This document shows positions 1 to 9,162 of a DNA stretch of 24,698 nucleotides, in pieces. A program made the position numbers and the translations under genes. Source of the stretch: a virus; IMG/VR virus record IMGVR_UViG_3300049456_000002, positions 1 through 24,698 of that record, one strand, 5' to 3'. Within the stretch, counting starts at the first letter, position 1. Every line of letters begins with the position of its first letter. The notes below the pieces were generated by a model, which did no database searches, was not told the origin of the DNA, and saw only the letters and a list, made by a program, of their open reading frames with translations.

Positions 1-188
1 TCATTCGAGCGGGTACCCGACGTGCGGCCTGTCAGCGCAGTCTTCCACGTCCGTATCTCCTGCCCTATCCCCGACACCGAGAGGTCACCGCCGATGGCGA
101 AGCTCCCGGCCACCCCGTTGCCGTCAGCCTTCCCGTCGACCCGGGAAGCCACGTTGATCACCTTCGAGGTGAGCTGGACTATGTTCAC
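1..188 (-). CDS. Tail or fibre protein, N-terminal part only (runs off left edge)
   Basis: About 62 codons are visible and the frame is still open at base 1, so the 3' part is missing. The GTG start at 188-186 overlaps the TGA stop of the upstream gene (GTGA), the junction style used by its neighbours. The visible peptide begins VNIVQLTSKVINVASRVDGK and has a Gly/Ser-rich stretch (GNGVAGSFAIGGDLSVSG) followed by GQEIRTWKTALTG. The latter resembles the beta-rich N-terminal region of tail-tip or fibre proteins, but no specific family is recognised. Its place directly after the tape measure, distal-tail and minor tail genes supports a tail-tip role. The function is inferred from context. Confidence 0.6.
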   Translation of the reverse strand, partial: MNIVQLTSKVINVASRVDGKADGNGVAGSFAIGGDLSVSGIGQEIRTWKTALTGRTSGTRSN

Positions 189-1276
189 GCCGGAGCCTTC
201 GGCGCGATCAGCCCGAGCACGTTCCCGAGGTCATTCCGCCACGACTGGAACGGAGTCACCTGGAGCGTGTGCTCATTCGCGTTGTACTGCACCTGACCGA
301 CCGGGAACGTGATGGGCGGCGCTACGCCGATCTCGCCGCCGTAGGGTCCGTCCGCGAGGATCAGCCTCACTACCTCTCCAGCGGTCTCGGACGCCAGGTC
401 CACGGGCGCTCCACCCACCGTGAGGTACTGCCCCTGGTTGACGACGAACGGCCCCCCGTAGCTGGCCGCCTGGTACTTCGCGAGCGCGCTGTTCGTGAGC
501 CCGAGCGCCGTCGTCCCCGTCATCACCCCGGCCGACGTGAGGTCCCAGTAGTCCTCCGTCCGGTCATGCTTGGCGATCGACGCCGCGTTCGTCCCCGTAG
601 CGGTCAGGAACGTCGCCGGGGTGCCCCCCGAGTCGGCCGTCACCTGGTACCTGGCGTACAGCGCGTTGATGTACCCCGCCAGAGTCCTCACCGCCGCGAC
701 GTTCGTGATCAGCAGACGGGTCACCGTCGAAGGGATCGGGATCAGGTCGACCTGCCATCCCGCCTGCTTCCGGCTCACCCGCCACGTGGTCGACTGCGGC
801 GACGTGATCGAGTTCAGGAAGTCGGTGATCGACTGCGACGCGGAGTCCGCCGGGTTGACCAGCATCCCCCCCGACACCGTGCCCCGCACCCAGCGGAGGC
901 CCCGGCCTAGCGCCCGGTCAATGATGTTCTCGGCCGTGTACCCACCTGCGTTGTAGTCGGCCTGGTACCGGGTGCCCCACGTCCCCGCCCCGTCCGCCGA
1001 CACTGACCACCCGTTATCACCCGCGACAGGCTGGAGCAGAATCCCCTCCCACTGGATCCGCCCGCCCACCCCGATGATCACCCTGCGGCCCGGGTCGAGC
1101 GCCTGCGGCTGCACCCTCGGATCGGACTCCAGCGAGCACGTCATCGACAGCGGGCCGCCGGGCATCTGATCTGAGAACACCGCGTCCGCAACGTGACCGT
1201 ACCGGCCGAGGTACTGCTGGTCGGTCCCGTCGACAGCCGCCGTCCACGTCGTCGCGTTCGGGATGATGCTCGGCAT
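185..1276 (-). CDS. Minor tail protein
   Basis: The product has 363 residues. The ATG at 1276 (MPSIIPNATTW) is chosen because it overlaps the upstream stop as TGATG; an in-frame start 7 codons earlier is less likely. The N-terminal half is beta-rich with GRYGHVADAVFSDQMPGGP and PGRRVIIGVGGRIQWEGIL, the pattern of the minor tail proteins that follow the distal tail protein in actinophages. They resemble the Gp37/Gp68-type hub or tip proteins. The middle has an ENIIDRAL segment and repeated Thr/Ser-rich strands. There are no membrane segments or signal peptide. It probably forms part of the tail-tip hub with the proteins on either side. The family-level assignment is by pattern and position only. 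Confidence 0.65.
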   Translation of the reverse strand: MPSIIPNATTWTAAVDGTDQQYLGRYGHVADAVFSDQMPGGPLSMTCSLESDPRVQPQALDPGRRVIIGVGGRIQWEGILLQPVAGDNGWSVSADGAGTWGTRYQADYNAGGYTAENIIDRALGRGLRWVRGTVSGGMLVNPADSASQSITDFLNSITSPQSTTWRVSRKQAGWQVDLIPIPSTVTRLLITNVAAVRTLAGYINALYARYQVTADSGGTPATFLTATGTNAASIAKHDRTEDYWDLTSAGVMTGTTALGLTNSALAKYQAASYGGPFVVNQGQYLTVGGAPVDLASETAGEVVRLILADGPYGGEIGVAPPITFPVGQVQYNANEHTLQVTPFQSWRNDLGNVLGLIAPKAPA

Positions 1277-4200
1277 CAGGCGATCCTCTCTGACCACCAG
1301 TTCGGGAAATACTGGGCCTCCAGCGCGGGCATCCCACCGGGGCTGTAAACCATGATCAGGTTGTCCCCTGGTGATAGGCGCATCGGACCCCCCGTCATGA
1401 ACGTCTGCCCGAGCACCGACACCGCCTGAGCCCGCTGCTGCACCGAGCCGAGCACCCTCCCCACGTCAGCGGTCAGCTCCGGGGAGTCGATCCAGTAGTC
1501 GGTGTACCCGGCCCCCGGAAGGCTGATCCACACGAGCTGCCCCTGCGTGTCGAGCAGCAGGATGTCCATGAACCGGTCGAGCGTGTCACCCGAGGTAGGC
1601 GAGAACGTGAAGTACGAGTCGGTGTTGTCCGGGGCCATGTCCTTGATCGGCAGCGTGATATTCCCCATGTTCACCAGGCTGTTGCTCACCCCAGACGGAG
1701 TGACTGACTGCGACAGAATGGTGCTCGACACCGCCCCGCCCGACGCCTCGTACTGCTTCGCCGTCACCGAGACCGTCCGCGCCCCCGCACCGTGCCAGGA
1801 GAAGTTCGCCAGCAGCATCGTGTACGTCCCGACGAACCGCGCCGCCTGCCCCGGCGTGACCGAGCTGGGGAAATACTCGTGGGTACCGTCCGGCGTGTCA
1901 AGCCCAGCGCCCACGTCGATCACCGGCTGCGCGAGGATCGTGTTCTTAGGCGACGGCTTGTGGAGGATCAGCGCCGGGAACGCCCCCGGAGCCGTGTACG
2001 ACTTGATGATGACCGTGATCCGGCCGTCATTGCCGTTCGCCCCATCACGGTTATACGTGGTACCCGAGATCGCGCCGCCGCCACCACCGCCGGGGTAGCC
2101 GCCGGGAACGTTGTTCGTCCCGATGATCATGCCCGACCCGCCGCCCGCTCCCTTGATGCCCAGCGACCCGGACGCCCCCGCGAGACCCCCGGCCGGGGCC
2201 GAGCCCGCGCCTCCAGCCCCTCCGTCGCCAGCGGACCCGCCGCCGCCGCCCGCATCATTCGCCGCGTAGTTGCCCTGCGCGCCCGCCCCGCCGTTGCTGT
2301 GGTGAGCGTTACCGGAGCCAGTGCCCCCGAGCCCCCCGGTCCCGTTCAGGTAGTCGCTGTTCCAGATGTTCTGCCCGCCCTGCCCTCCGTTCGCCGTCAC
2401 CGTCACCGACTTGCCGGTGAAGAACGAGGAAGTGCCGTTCCCCCCCGTCCCGACGCCCTCGAAGAAATCGCCGCCCGCCCCGATCTTGTACGCGTGGTTC
2501 GCCCCCGGATTCAGATCCAGGTTCAGCTCCCACGCGATCTCAGCGCCGCCGCCCCCGCCGCCCGCTGCCATCGTCGGCCGGGTCGACCCGCCAGCGCCAG
2601 CGCCAGCCTGGCAGATGACCGTCGCCTGCACCCCGTACGCGAAGTAAATGTCATCGAAGTAGTGGACCTCAGCGGCGGCCGGAGTCGCGATCGTGAGCAG
2701 CATCCGGCAGACGGCCGAAGTCGCGGGCGCGGTCACGAGCCCCTGATACACCGTGAAGCCGCTGTTCGTGTCAGCGACCACGCTGAGGTCCACCCGGCTG
2801 ATCGACGCCCCCGCCCCGGTAAAGAACTGAGCGCCGACCGTGATGTTCCGCACCGTCGTACCGGCCCTCGCGTACACCCGCAGCGAGACACGATCACCCG
2901 CCGCGCACTGTACCCCCTGGGCAAGCACGTTCGCCGCCAGGCACGACCCCACCGTAACGTTCGTGCCGCCCGATATCGGCACCACGCTCATCGAGTTAGG
3001 GGCCGACCGGGACTGCGCCGCCGAGAACGTCACCGTCCCGTTCGCAACTAGCCCGTCAGCGCCTCCGACCCACGTCCCGACTGAGCCCTTATCGAAGTTC
3101 GACGCATCGCCGCTCAGCGTGTTCGGGTTCTCAGCGGGCGCGACGAACTGCTGCGTGTTCCCGGGGGTACCCGGCAGCACATACGTCACCGTCGATGCGA
3201 CCAGCGGGGCCGGGGACATCTGGCAGTGGAGGTTCACCGGACTTGGCGCGGTGCCCACAGCGTCGTACACCAGGTACGTCCCGCCGCGCTGCGAGGCCGC
3301 CCGCTTAGGCGACACCTCCGGGGACGCCAGCAGCCCAGAGAGGTACGCGGCGGGGGATAGCGCCTGCGTTGGCCCCGTCCAGTTGTGAGTCTCGGACACG
3401 GCCTTGATCGAGTACCCGACGACGTTGGTGTAGGTGAACGTCTTGCCCTGCGGTATGTGGCACGACACGAGGTTCCACCGGGGCAGCAGAGGGTTATCCG
3501 ACGCCGTGCAGTCGATCCGCGTCCCGAACGTGATTGTCCGCGCCGACGCGTCGGTCAGAGTGAACGTGAAGTTCACCGGCCCCTTATGCCACCGCCGCCA
3601 CGCAGCGGACCCGTCAGCCCCGAGCCCGAACCACATCGTCAGCTTGGACCGGCCCGTGAGGTCCACCGCAGCGCCACGCGTCATCGTGATGTCATCGAAG
3701 TAATGAACCTCAGCGCCAGCCCCTGTGGCTAGCACCTCCACCCGGTTGCGGACCCAAGCCGCGGTGGCCGGGGCGGTGATGTCCGCCGTGGGGTTGGTCG
3801 TGAAGTTCGACGTGCTGTTGGTCACCGTCGTCCCGAACGTGGCCGAGATCTGCACCCCCGCCGCCGTGTAGAACTCAGCGCCCACAGCGACCGACCGGGC
3901 CGACGCCACCGACCGGCTGAACGCCGCGACATGGATGATGTCCCCGGGGACGCACGCGAGCATCTGAGTGGCGAAGTTCGCGGCTAGGCATGAGCCCGCC
4001 GACATGTCACCGCCCGCGCTGGAGGTGAGCGTCATCGACTTGGTGCCACCGTGCGCCTGCACCGCCGACTGGGCGACCGCGCAGTTACCCGTCTGCGTGT
4101 AGTTCCCGAGGCCCGCCTCGAACGTCGCGGTCTGCCCCGCGTCGAAGATCGTCCGCGTATACAGCGCGGGCGAGTTGAAGTCGGTGATCGAATGATTCCA

Positions 4201-4845
4201 CCACGCCGACTGGAAGCCATAGGCCGACTGCCCCGACGCGGACCACCACGGCACCTGCGTGCTCGTGTTGATCGCCGTGAAGTTATCGACCTCGACCTGC
4301 GCGGCCGGGGCTGTCGCGCCTATGACCGGCGAGTCGAAGTTGAGGGTCTGCTCGACATCGCTCCGGCCGAACGGCATCGCGTCGAACGTGATCGTCATCT
4401 GGCAGATGAGATTCTTCTCGTGCCCGTAGTCGTACTCAATGCCCGTCGCCGCAGCGCGCCAGCACTCGTAGATCGTGTCCCGCTGCCCGAGCGCCCCTTC
4501 CGGTGACCACACCAGCGTGAACTGATCCGCGCTGATCGCCTGCTGGATCATCTCCCGCGCACCCGCCAGCGTCAGCCGGTCATTGAAGATCGCCGCCACC
4601 GAGGAACCCGTCGTCGGCACCAGGATCACCACCGGCAGCGAGAACGTCCGGTTACTGTACCGCCACCCGGACGGGCGCTCCCCGTCGCCCATCATCGCCG
4701 CCGTGAAGTCGATCACCGGCTGAGGCGTCCCGAAGTTGTACTGCGTCCCGAGCCGGAACTTCGCGCCCGTGCATTGCGGCAGCGTCGAAGCCACGCCGCC
4801 GCCAAGCAGCTCGAAGGTATTCGCGAGCACTAGGCTGTCAGACAT
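1276..4845 (-). CDS. Large distal tail / receptor-binding protein with duplicated lectin-like modules and a glycine-rich domain
   Basis: The product has 1189 residues. Residues 1-180 look like a distal tail (Dit-type) ring domain. Two similar beta-sandwich modules follow, near residues 245-390 and 600-730. Each has a GSCLAAN motif in its first half and EVHYFDDI at its end, which suggests an internal duplication of a carbohydrate-binding-like (galactose-binding fold) domain. Residues about 740-950 are extremely Gly-rich (AAGGGGGGAEIAW, ANGGQGGQN, DAGGGGGSAGDGGAGGAG), like glycine-rich tail adhesin domains that pack as polyglycine helices. The remaining 240 residues form another beta-rich domain ending in PNWWSERIA. 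The ATG at 4845 lies 1 nt after the previous stop. The likely role is the distal ring plus host cell-wall glycan recognition. The domain labels are my inference. Confidence 0.7.
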   Translation of the reverse strand: MSDSLVLANTFELLGGGVASTLPQCTGAKFRLGTQYNFGTPQPVIDFTAAMMGDGERPSGWRYSNRTFSLPVVILVPTTGSSVAAIFNDRLTLAGAREMIQQAISADQFTLVWSPEGALGQRDTIYECWRAAATGIEYDYGHEKNLICQMTITFDAMPFGRSDVEQTLNFDSPVIGATAPAAQVEVDNFTAINTSTQVPWWSASGQSAYGFQSAWWNHSITDFNSPALYTRTIFDAGQTATFEAGLGNYTQTGNCAVAQSAVQAHGGTKSMTLTSSAGGDMSAGSCLAANFATQMLACVPGDIIHVAAFSRSVASARSVAVGAEFYTAAGVQISATFGTTVTNSTSNFTTNPTADITAPATAAWVRNRVEVLATGAGAEVHYFDDITMTRGAAVDLTGRSKLTMWFGLGADGSAAWRRWHKGPVNFTFTLTDASARTITFGTRIDCTASDNPLLPRWNLVSCHIPQGKTFTYTNVVGYSIKAVSETHNWTGPTQALSPAAYLSGLLASPEVSPKRAASQRGGTYLVYDAVGTAPSPVNLHCQMSPAPLVASTVTYVLPGTPGNTQQFVAPAENPNTLSGDASNFDKGSVGTWVGGADGLVANGTVTFSAAQSRSAPNSMSVVPISGGTNVTVGSCLAANVLAQGVQCAAGDRVSLRVYARAGTTVRNITVGAQFFTGAGASISRVDLSVVADTNSGFTVYQGLVTAPATSAVCRMLLTIATPAAAEVHYFDDIYFAYGVQATVICQAGAGAGGSTRPTMAAGGGGGGAEIAWELNLDLNPGANHAYKIGAGGDFFEGVGTGGNGTSSFFTGKSVTVTANGGQGGQNIWNSDYLNGTGGLGGTGSGNAHHSNGGAGAQGNYAANDAGGGGGSAGDGGAGGAGSAPAGGLAGASGSLGIKGAGGGSGMIIGTNNVPGGYPGGGGGGAISGTTYNRDGANGNDGRITVIIKSYTAPGAFPALILHKPSPKNTILAQPVIDVGAGLDTPDGTHEYFPSSVTPGQAARFVGTYTMLLANFSWHGAGARTVSVTAKQYEASGGAVSSTILSQSVTPSGVSNSLVNMGNITLPIKDMAPDNTDSYFTFSPTSGDTLDRFMDILLLDTQGQLVWISLPGAGYTDYWIDSPELTADVGRVLGSVQQRAQAVSVLGQTFMTGGPMRLSPGDNLIMVYSPGGMPALEAQYFPNWWSERIA

Positions 4846-4846
4846 C

Positions 4847-5122
4847 TCACGCCCCCGGGTCGAGCAGGTATGGCATACCGGGCCAGCCTATTTCCACCCC
4901 GCCCGACTCGCCCATCCCGGGCATCCAGTCAACGATGACCCGCATCCCCGCCGGGGGAGTCCACCCCGGCCCGTGATACACGTCAGGACCCGCATGCCAG
5001 GCCGCTGAGCCTGATCGCAGCGTGATCGTGTGTGGAACAGTCCCCTCACGGCTGTTCCACACCTGCTCCGTCTCAGACCCGTCATCGGTCGAGTACCCGA
5101 GCACCTTGAACCCGTCGCTCAT
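4847..5122 (-). CDS. Small tail-tip protein, unknown
   Basis: The product has 91 residues. Its ATG overlaps the tape measure stop codon (ATGA), so it is probably translationally coupled. It is rich in Gly, Pro and Trp (AAWHAGPDVYHGPGWTPPAG, VDWMPGMGESGGVEIGWPG) and has no membrane segment. I do not recognise the family. A small gene between the tape measure and distal tail genes would fit a tail-tip accessory or connector role. The coding call is secure from the frame, the overlaps on both sides and the absence of any gap in the operon. Confidence 0.6.
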   Translation of the reverse strand: MSDGFKVLGYSTDDGSETEQVWNSREGTVPHTITLRSGSAAWHAGPDVYHGPGWTPPAGMRVIVDWMPGMGESGGVEIGWPGMPYLLDPGA

Positions 5123-8100
5123 CGCGCCCCCACCCGAGCCGACTGAGCCATACCGGCCATCGGGGACTGCACGGCCCGCGCCACGGCACCGCCCGTCTTC
5201 GCAGGGGCGTCGGCCAGTCTCTGCTCAATCCGCTGCAGTAGCGCGAGCATCGGGTCCTGGCGACTGTTCACGACCCGCTCCCTCCCCCGCTCACCGAGCG
5301 CGTACGCCTGCCCGCTAGCGCCGATCCCGAGGATCGGCTCAGGGATCATCCCGCCGTTCGCCAGCCCCGCGATCTGCCTGGCCAGGCCGAGGCCCGCCGA
5401 GTGAACGTCATTGATGCCGAACCGCTCAACACCGCGCCCCCATAGATTCGCCGCCTGGAGGATGGACGTGGACCGCAGCATCTGCCCGATCACGCTCACG
5501 TCGCCGCTGTTCACCACGAACCGCAGGATCGCCGGGAGCTGCGTGCGCATCCCGCCCCGGAAGTCAGCCTCGCTGATCGTGCCCTTCGGCGTCCACCCGA
5601 TCAGCCCTCGGCCGCTGGAGTTGCCCGTCCAGATCGGGCGCTCATCATCATCCGCGATCGTGGTCCACGTGCCCGTCGTAGTCGTGAGGCAGAACGTGTC
5701 CATCGCGCCGAGGCCCCGTCGGAACTCGACCGTCTCAGTGCGCCCGTCGCCTAGCAGCAGCTTCGCCCCGATAACCAGCTCATCCGCCCGCACCAGCCCA
5801 GCATCAGTGATCCACTTGTGGTCCCATGTGCAGGTCACCGACCAGTCGTCATTCCCGATCCGACAGACGAGAGCCCGGTAGTGGTACGGGATCGCTGTGA
5901 TCGTCGCGCCCTCGACTTGCCCCGTGCGCGGGTTCCAGACCGGCGTCACATCACCGACGCGGACCTCATCATGCGCTAGGACCCCCCGCGTCGTCACGAC
6001 CCGGTACGTCAGAGGCACGCAGTCCTGAGCGAACGGATTCCACGTCGACTCGCCCCAGATCGACGCCGTGGCCCCCGCAGCGGCGATCTTGTTCCCGCCG
6101 AACAGATTCTTCAGCAGGTACTCGTAAAGCTGCTTCCCGTTCGCCATCGTCCCCGCCGACGTGCCCACCCCTGCATCGCCCGTGAAGTCGAGCGGGTTAG
6201 CGAGCGCATTCGGGTTCTTCGTGTGGATGTGGTCGGCCAGCTTCGTGAGCAGCTTGGGCGGCATCTGCGCGATCATGTGCCCGATGCCCGTCTTCGTGCC
6301 GGGGATGTTCTTGATCAGCGGGTTGATCAGCCCGTTCGCCACGCCGATCATGATGTCAGCGGTCGCGTTCTTCAGGTCAGCCCAGACAGCCGCAGCGCCC
6401 TTTTTCGCTAGGTCCCAGCCCGCCTTCAGGAACCCGCCGATGCCCTCCGTCGCGCCCGACACGCCGGGGATCTGGTAGATGTCGTAGATCGAGTCAGGCA
6501 CCGACTGAGGCCCCGTGCCCGTAGCCGTCGACCGCGCCGCGAACCCTGTGCCCTTACCCGTGACGAACCCGATGTGCTGCCCGTTGCTCTCGACGTACAG
6601 ATCGCCGGGCGACATCTTGCTGTACGACTCCTTCGGCCACGACTGGTACTCGTTCGCGGTCGGCCCGTGCGTGCGGCTGCTCCACTTCACTCCGTGCGGC
6701 AGCGTGATCCCGAACGACCCCAGGATGTAGTTCACGAACGACGAGCAGTCCCAGCCCTGCTGCGGGTTCGCCGCCCCGCCCCACACATACCGGTGACCGT
6801 TGTACGACAGCGCCTTCGCGACGACCGCGCCGCCGTCCGCGAACCGCTGCGCATTCAGGGTGTCCAGCGTCTCCCGCCCGATCGCCCGCGCCGCCCTCGG
6901 GTTGATGACGTACTCACCAGGTGAGAGCATCGCCGGAACGGTGTCCTGCCCCGGCGCGTACCCCGGCACCGGCCCGCCCCGAGCGAGCTTCAGGTTCCCC
7001 AGCTTCGGCAGCCCCAGCGGCCCGGCGACCGCATTCCAGAACCGCTCGATGCCGTTCGTGTAGACGATGTTGACGATGAATTTCACCGGCTTCATCACGA
7101 TGTCCTGGATCTTGTTCCACACGCCCGGCAGGTCAGTGATGAACTTCTGGAACGCTGCCTTGACCGGCGCGATGAACTTATCCCTCACCCACCGGAAGAC
7201 GGTCAGGAACGGCTGCACGATGTACTTGTCGAGAGCGCCCTTGATCGGGCCGAACGCGTGAGCGTAGATCCAGTTCCACGCGGTCACCAGCGCCCGGCCG
7301 AGATCACCGAAGATCCGGATCGCCGTGTTCTTGATGTTGGTCCACCCGCCGGACAGCACCCGGCCGACCGAGCCGACCGCATCCGAGAAGAACTTCGTCG
7401 TCCGCCCCCACCAGGTTGAGAAGAATTTGCCGATGTCACCGAACACGGAGAGGACGAACCGCTTGATCGCGTCCCACCCCAGGGCCAGCGCCCTGGCGAC
7501 CGAGTTGATGGCACTACCGAAGAACCGGATGGTATTGCCCCACCAGCCCGCGATGAACCGTGAGATGTCCCCAAACACCTTCATGATGAACCGTGAGATC
7601 TGCGGCCAGAACTTGATGACGGCGGCCACGACGAGACTGAGGCCGAGCGTCATCGGGGCGAGGAGCAGAGGGATGACCAGCGGCCAGTTGTGCTTAAGCC
7701 AGTCTATGACGATGAAGAACGCATGCGGCAGCGTGTGCGTGAAGAACGGGATGACGGCGCTGAAGAACCAATGCACCACCAGCAGCACCGTGTTCTTGAT
7801 GAACCCCCAGACGACGTACCAGTTCTTGACCAGCAGGAATATCGCGAACCCGATCGCGGCGATGGCCGCGACCAGCCCCACGATCGCCAGGACGATGACG
7901 CCGACCGGGTTGGCGTCCATCGCTATGTTCAGCGCCCACTGGGCCGCCGTCCAAATCACCGTCGCGGTCTTGACCGCAACCGACCAGACCCACAGCAGGG
8001 CGAGCTGCACCCGGAGGAGGAGCGTGCTGTTCTTCAGCCACTTCGTTGAGACGTTAGCGGCGTTAGTCCAGAACGTCAGCGACTTCTGCGCGTCCCGCAG

Positions 8101-9162
8101 CAGATTGGTCGCGAACGCGACGGTCTTGATGATGCCGACGACAGCGCCGAGCCCGAGCATCGCCCCGATGAATAGTTTCGCGGACCCGGACCCGCCCGTC
8201 AGCCACCTCACGAGGCCCCCGATGCCCTGCACCAGCTTCGTGAGGAACGGCAGCACCTTGACGCCGATCGTCGCCGCCGTGTCCTTCAGGGTCGCCCCGA
8301 GCTGCTTCGACTGCCCCGAGAACGTCTTAGTCGCGGCCACGCCTTCCTTGCCGTACTTGTTGTTCAGGATGCCCTGCGCCTGCGCGAGATTCTGCGCGAG
8401 GGTCGCGGACTTCGGCAGCACCTCGATGTTCAGCTTGTTGTAGTCCTTGACGTTCCCGCCCAGCGCCCCCGTGACCAGCTTGTGCGCCTCAGCCAAAGAG
8501 AGGTGATTCTTCGCCGCGAACTTGGCCAGCCCGCCCGACTCGCTGATCCGCGCATTCAACAGCTTCGACGCATTCTCCAGCGCCTTAGACTGCGTGGCCC
8601 CCGTCACCTGCGTGACACCCAGCGACTTCAGCGTGCGGGCCGCCGTGCCGCCGCCCTGCGTGAGCTTCTGGAGCACCGTCGCATAGTCCTGCCCCGTCAC
8701 CGCCGACACGCTCAGCGCCGCCTGCTGAACCTGCAGAGCTTCCTTCATCGGCACCCCGGCGTTGATCAGCTTCGTCAGCCCCGTCTGGATAACGTCCTGC
8801 GTCACGCCGTACTTATTGCCCTGCTTGACCGCATCCTCGATGATCGGCTGATTCGCCTTGACCGATAGCCCGTGCGCCTTCTCGGCGGCGGTCAGTAGCG
8901 CCGTCGACTTCTGGAGCTTCGTCCCCTCATCGATGATCTCTTTGATGCCGCCGATCGCCGCGCCGATACCCAGCAGCGCCGCCCCGGACGTGAGCACGCC
9001 CTTGAACCCCGAGCCGAAGCCCGTGCCGAAATGCTTACCGGCCTCTTTCCCCGACTTGCTCGCGGCGGTGCCGGTCGACGCGGTGGTGAGACCTTTCTCG
9101 GTGTCCTTCCGCACCTGAGACGAGTCGACCCGCAACCGGACGAACGCCTGCGCCAGCTCCAT
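5119..9162 (-). CDS. Tape measure protein with NlpC/P60 and tail-lysozyme domains, interrupted by an intein
   Basis: The precursor has 1347 residues, or 1213 after removal of the intein (residues 1048-1181). It sets tail length and probably helps DNA cross the envelope. Residues 1-320 are helical, Ala/Lys-rich tape-measure sequence. A strongly hydrophobic segment lies near 418-445, with further amphipathic Trp-rich stretches to about 650. Near residue 730-757 is the typical tape-measure motif GGPVPGYAPGQDTVPAMLSP followed by GEYVINPRAARAIG. Residues about 775-905 form an NlpC/P60 peptidase with the catalytic Cys806 (GWDCSSF) and His863 (GQHIGFV). From about 1005 a phage tail-lysozyme type domain carries the candidate catalytic Glu1038 (GESTWNPFA) and, after the intein, GRGLIGWTP. 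The ATG at 9162 has a G-rich ribosome binding site. The length fits a tail of roughly 180 nm if 1.5 Å per residue applies. Confidence 0.93.
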   Translation of the reverse strand: MELAQAFVRLRVDSSQVRKDTEKGLTTASTGTAASKSGKEAGKHFGTGFGSGFKGVLTSGAALLGIGAAIGGIKEIIDEGTKLQKSTALLTAAEKAHGLSVKANQPIIEDAVKQGNKYGVTQDVIQTGLTKLINAGVPMKEALQVQQAALSVSAVTGQDYATVLQKLTQGGGTAARTLKSLGVTQVTGATQSKALENASKLLNARISESGGLAKFAAKNHLSLAEAHKLVTGALGGNVKDYNKLNIEVLPKSATLAQNLAQAQGILNNKYGKEGVAATKTFSGQSKQLGATLKDTAATIGVKVLPFLTKLVQGIGGLVRWLTGGSGSAKLFIGAMLGLGAVVGIIKTVAFATNLLRDAQKSLTFWTNAANVSTKWLKNSTLLLRVQLALLWVWSVAVKTATVIWTAAQWALNIAMDANPVGVIVLAIVGLVAAIAAIGFAIFLLVKNWYVVWGFIKNTVLLVVHWFFSAVIPFFTHTLPHAFFIVIDWLKHNWPLVIPLLLAPMTLGLSLVVAAVIKFWPQISRFIMKVFGDISRFIAGWWGNTIRFFGSAINSVARALALGWDAIKRFVLSVFGDIGKFFSTWWGRTTKFFSDAVGSVGRVLSGGWTNIKNTAIRIFGDLGRALVTAWNWIYAHAFGPIKGALDKYIVQPFLTVFRWVRDKFIAPVKAAFQKFITDLPGVWNKIQDIVMKPVKFIVNIVYTNGIERFWNAVAGPLGLPKLGNLKLARGGPVPGYAPGQDTVPAMLSPGEYVINPRAARAIGRETLDTLNAQRFADGGAVVAKALSYNGHRYVWGGAANPQQGWDCSSFVNYILGSFGITLPHGVKWSSRTHGPTANEYQSWPKESYSKMSPGDLYVESNGQHIGFVTGKGTGFAARSTATGTGPQSVPDSIYDIYQIPGVSGATEGIGGFLKAGWDLAKKGAAAVWADLKNATADIMIGVANGLINPLIKNIPGTKTGIGHMIAQMPPKLLTKLADHIHTKNPNALANPLDFTGDAGVGTSAGTMANGKQLYEYLLKNLFGGNKIAAAGATASIWGESTWNPFAQDCVPLTYRVVTTRGVLAHDEVRVGDVTPVWNPRTGQVEGATITAIPYHYRALVCRIGNDDWSVTCTWDHKWITDAGLVRADELVIGAKLLLGDGRTETVEFRRGLGAMDTFCLTTTTGTWTTIADDDERPIWTGNSSGRGLIGWTPKGTISEADFRGGMRTQLPAILRFVVNSGDVSVIGQMLRSTSILQAANLWGRGVERFGINDVHSAGLGLARQIAGLANGGMIPEPILGIGASGQAYALGERGRERVVNSRQDPMLALLQRIEQRLADAPAKTGGAVARAVQSPMAGMAQSARVGAR
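5620..6021 (-). other. Mini-intein in the tape measure protein (class 3-like WCT signature with Cys1)
   Basis: It is an in-frame insert of 134 residues between AQD and SSGRGLIGW of the lysozyme domain, and it would restore a continuous domain if removed. Intein residue 1 is Cys (block A CVPLTYRVVTTRG). Block B is TWDH with His68, followed by Trp70 (HKW). Block F is DTFCL with Cys111 at the F:4 position. The end is WTGN with Thr132 and the terminal Asn134, and the +1 residue is Ser. Trp70, Cys111 and Thr132 together form the WCT triplet that defines class 3 inteins, yet Cys1 of class 1 is also present. The penultimate residue is Gly rather than His. There is no endonuclease domain. The boundaries follow from block alignment and domain continuity. 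Confidence 0.85.

Noticed and set aside
1792-3051. 419-residue plus-strand frame opposite the distal tail gene
   Set aside because: It is extremely Arg- and Pro-rich, as expected for a shadow of a Gly-rich high-GC gene; the minus-strand gene is continuous with clear domains.
7325-8443. 372-residue plus-strand frame opposite the tape measure gene
   Set aside because: It follows the tape measure codons in antisense; the composition (many Met, Thr, Pro) reflects the complement of coding sequence and it has no neighbours or start signals of its own.
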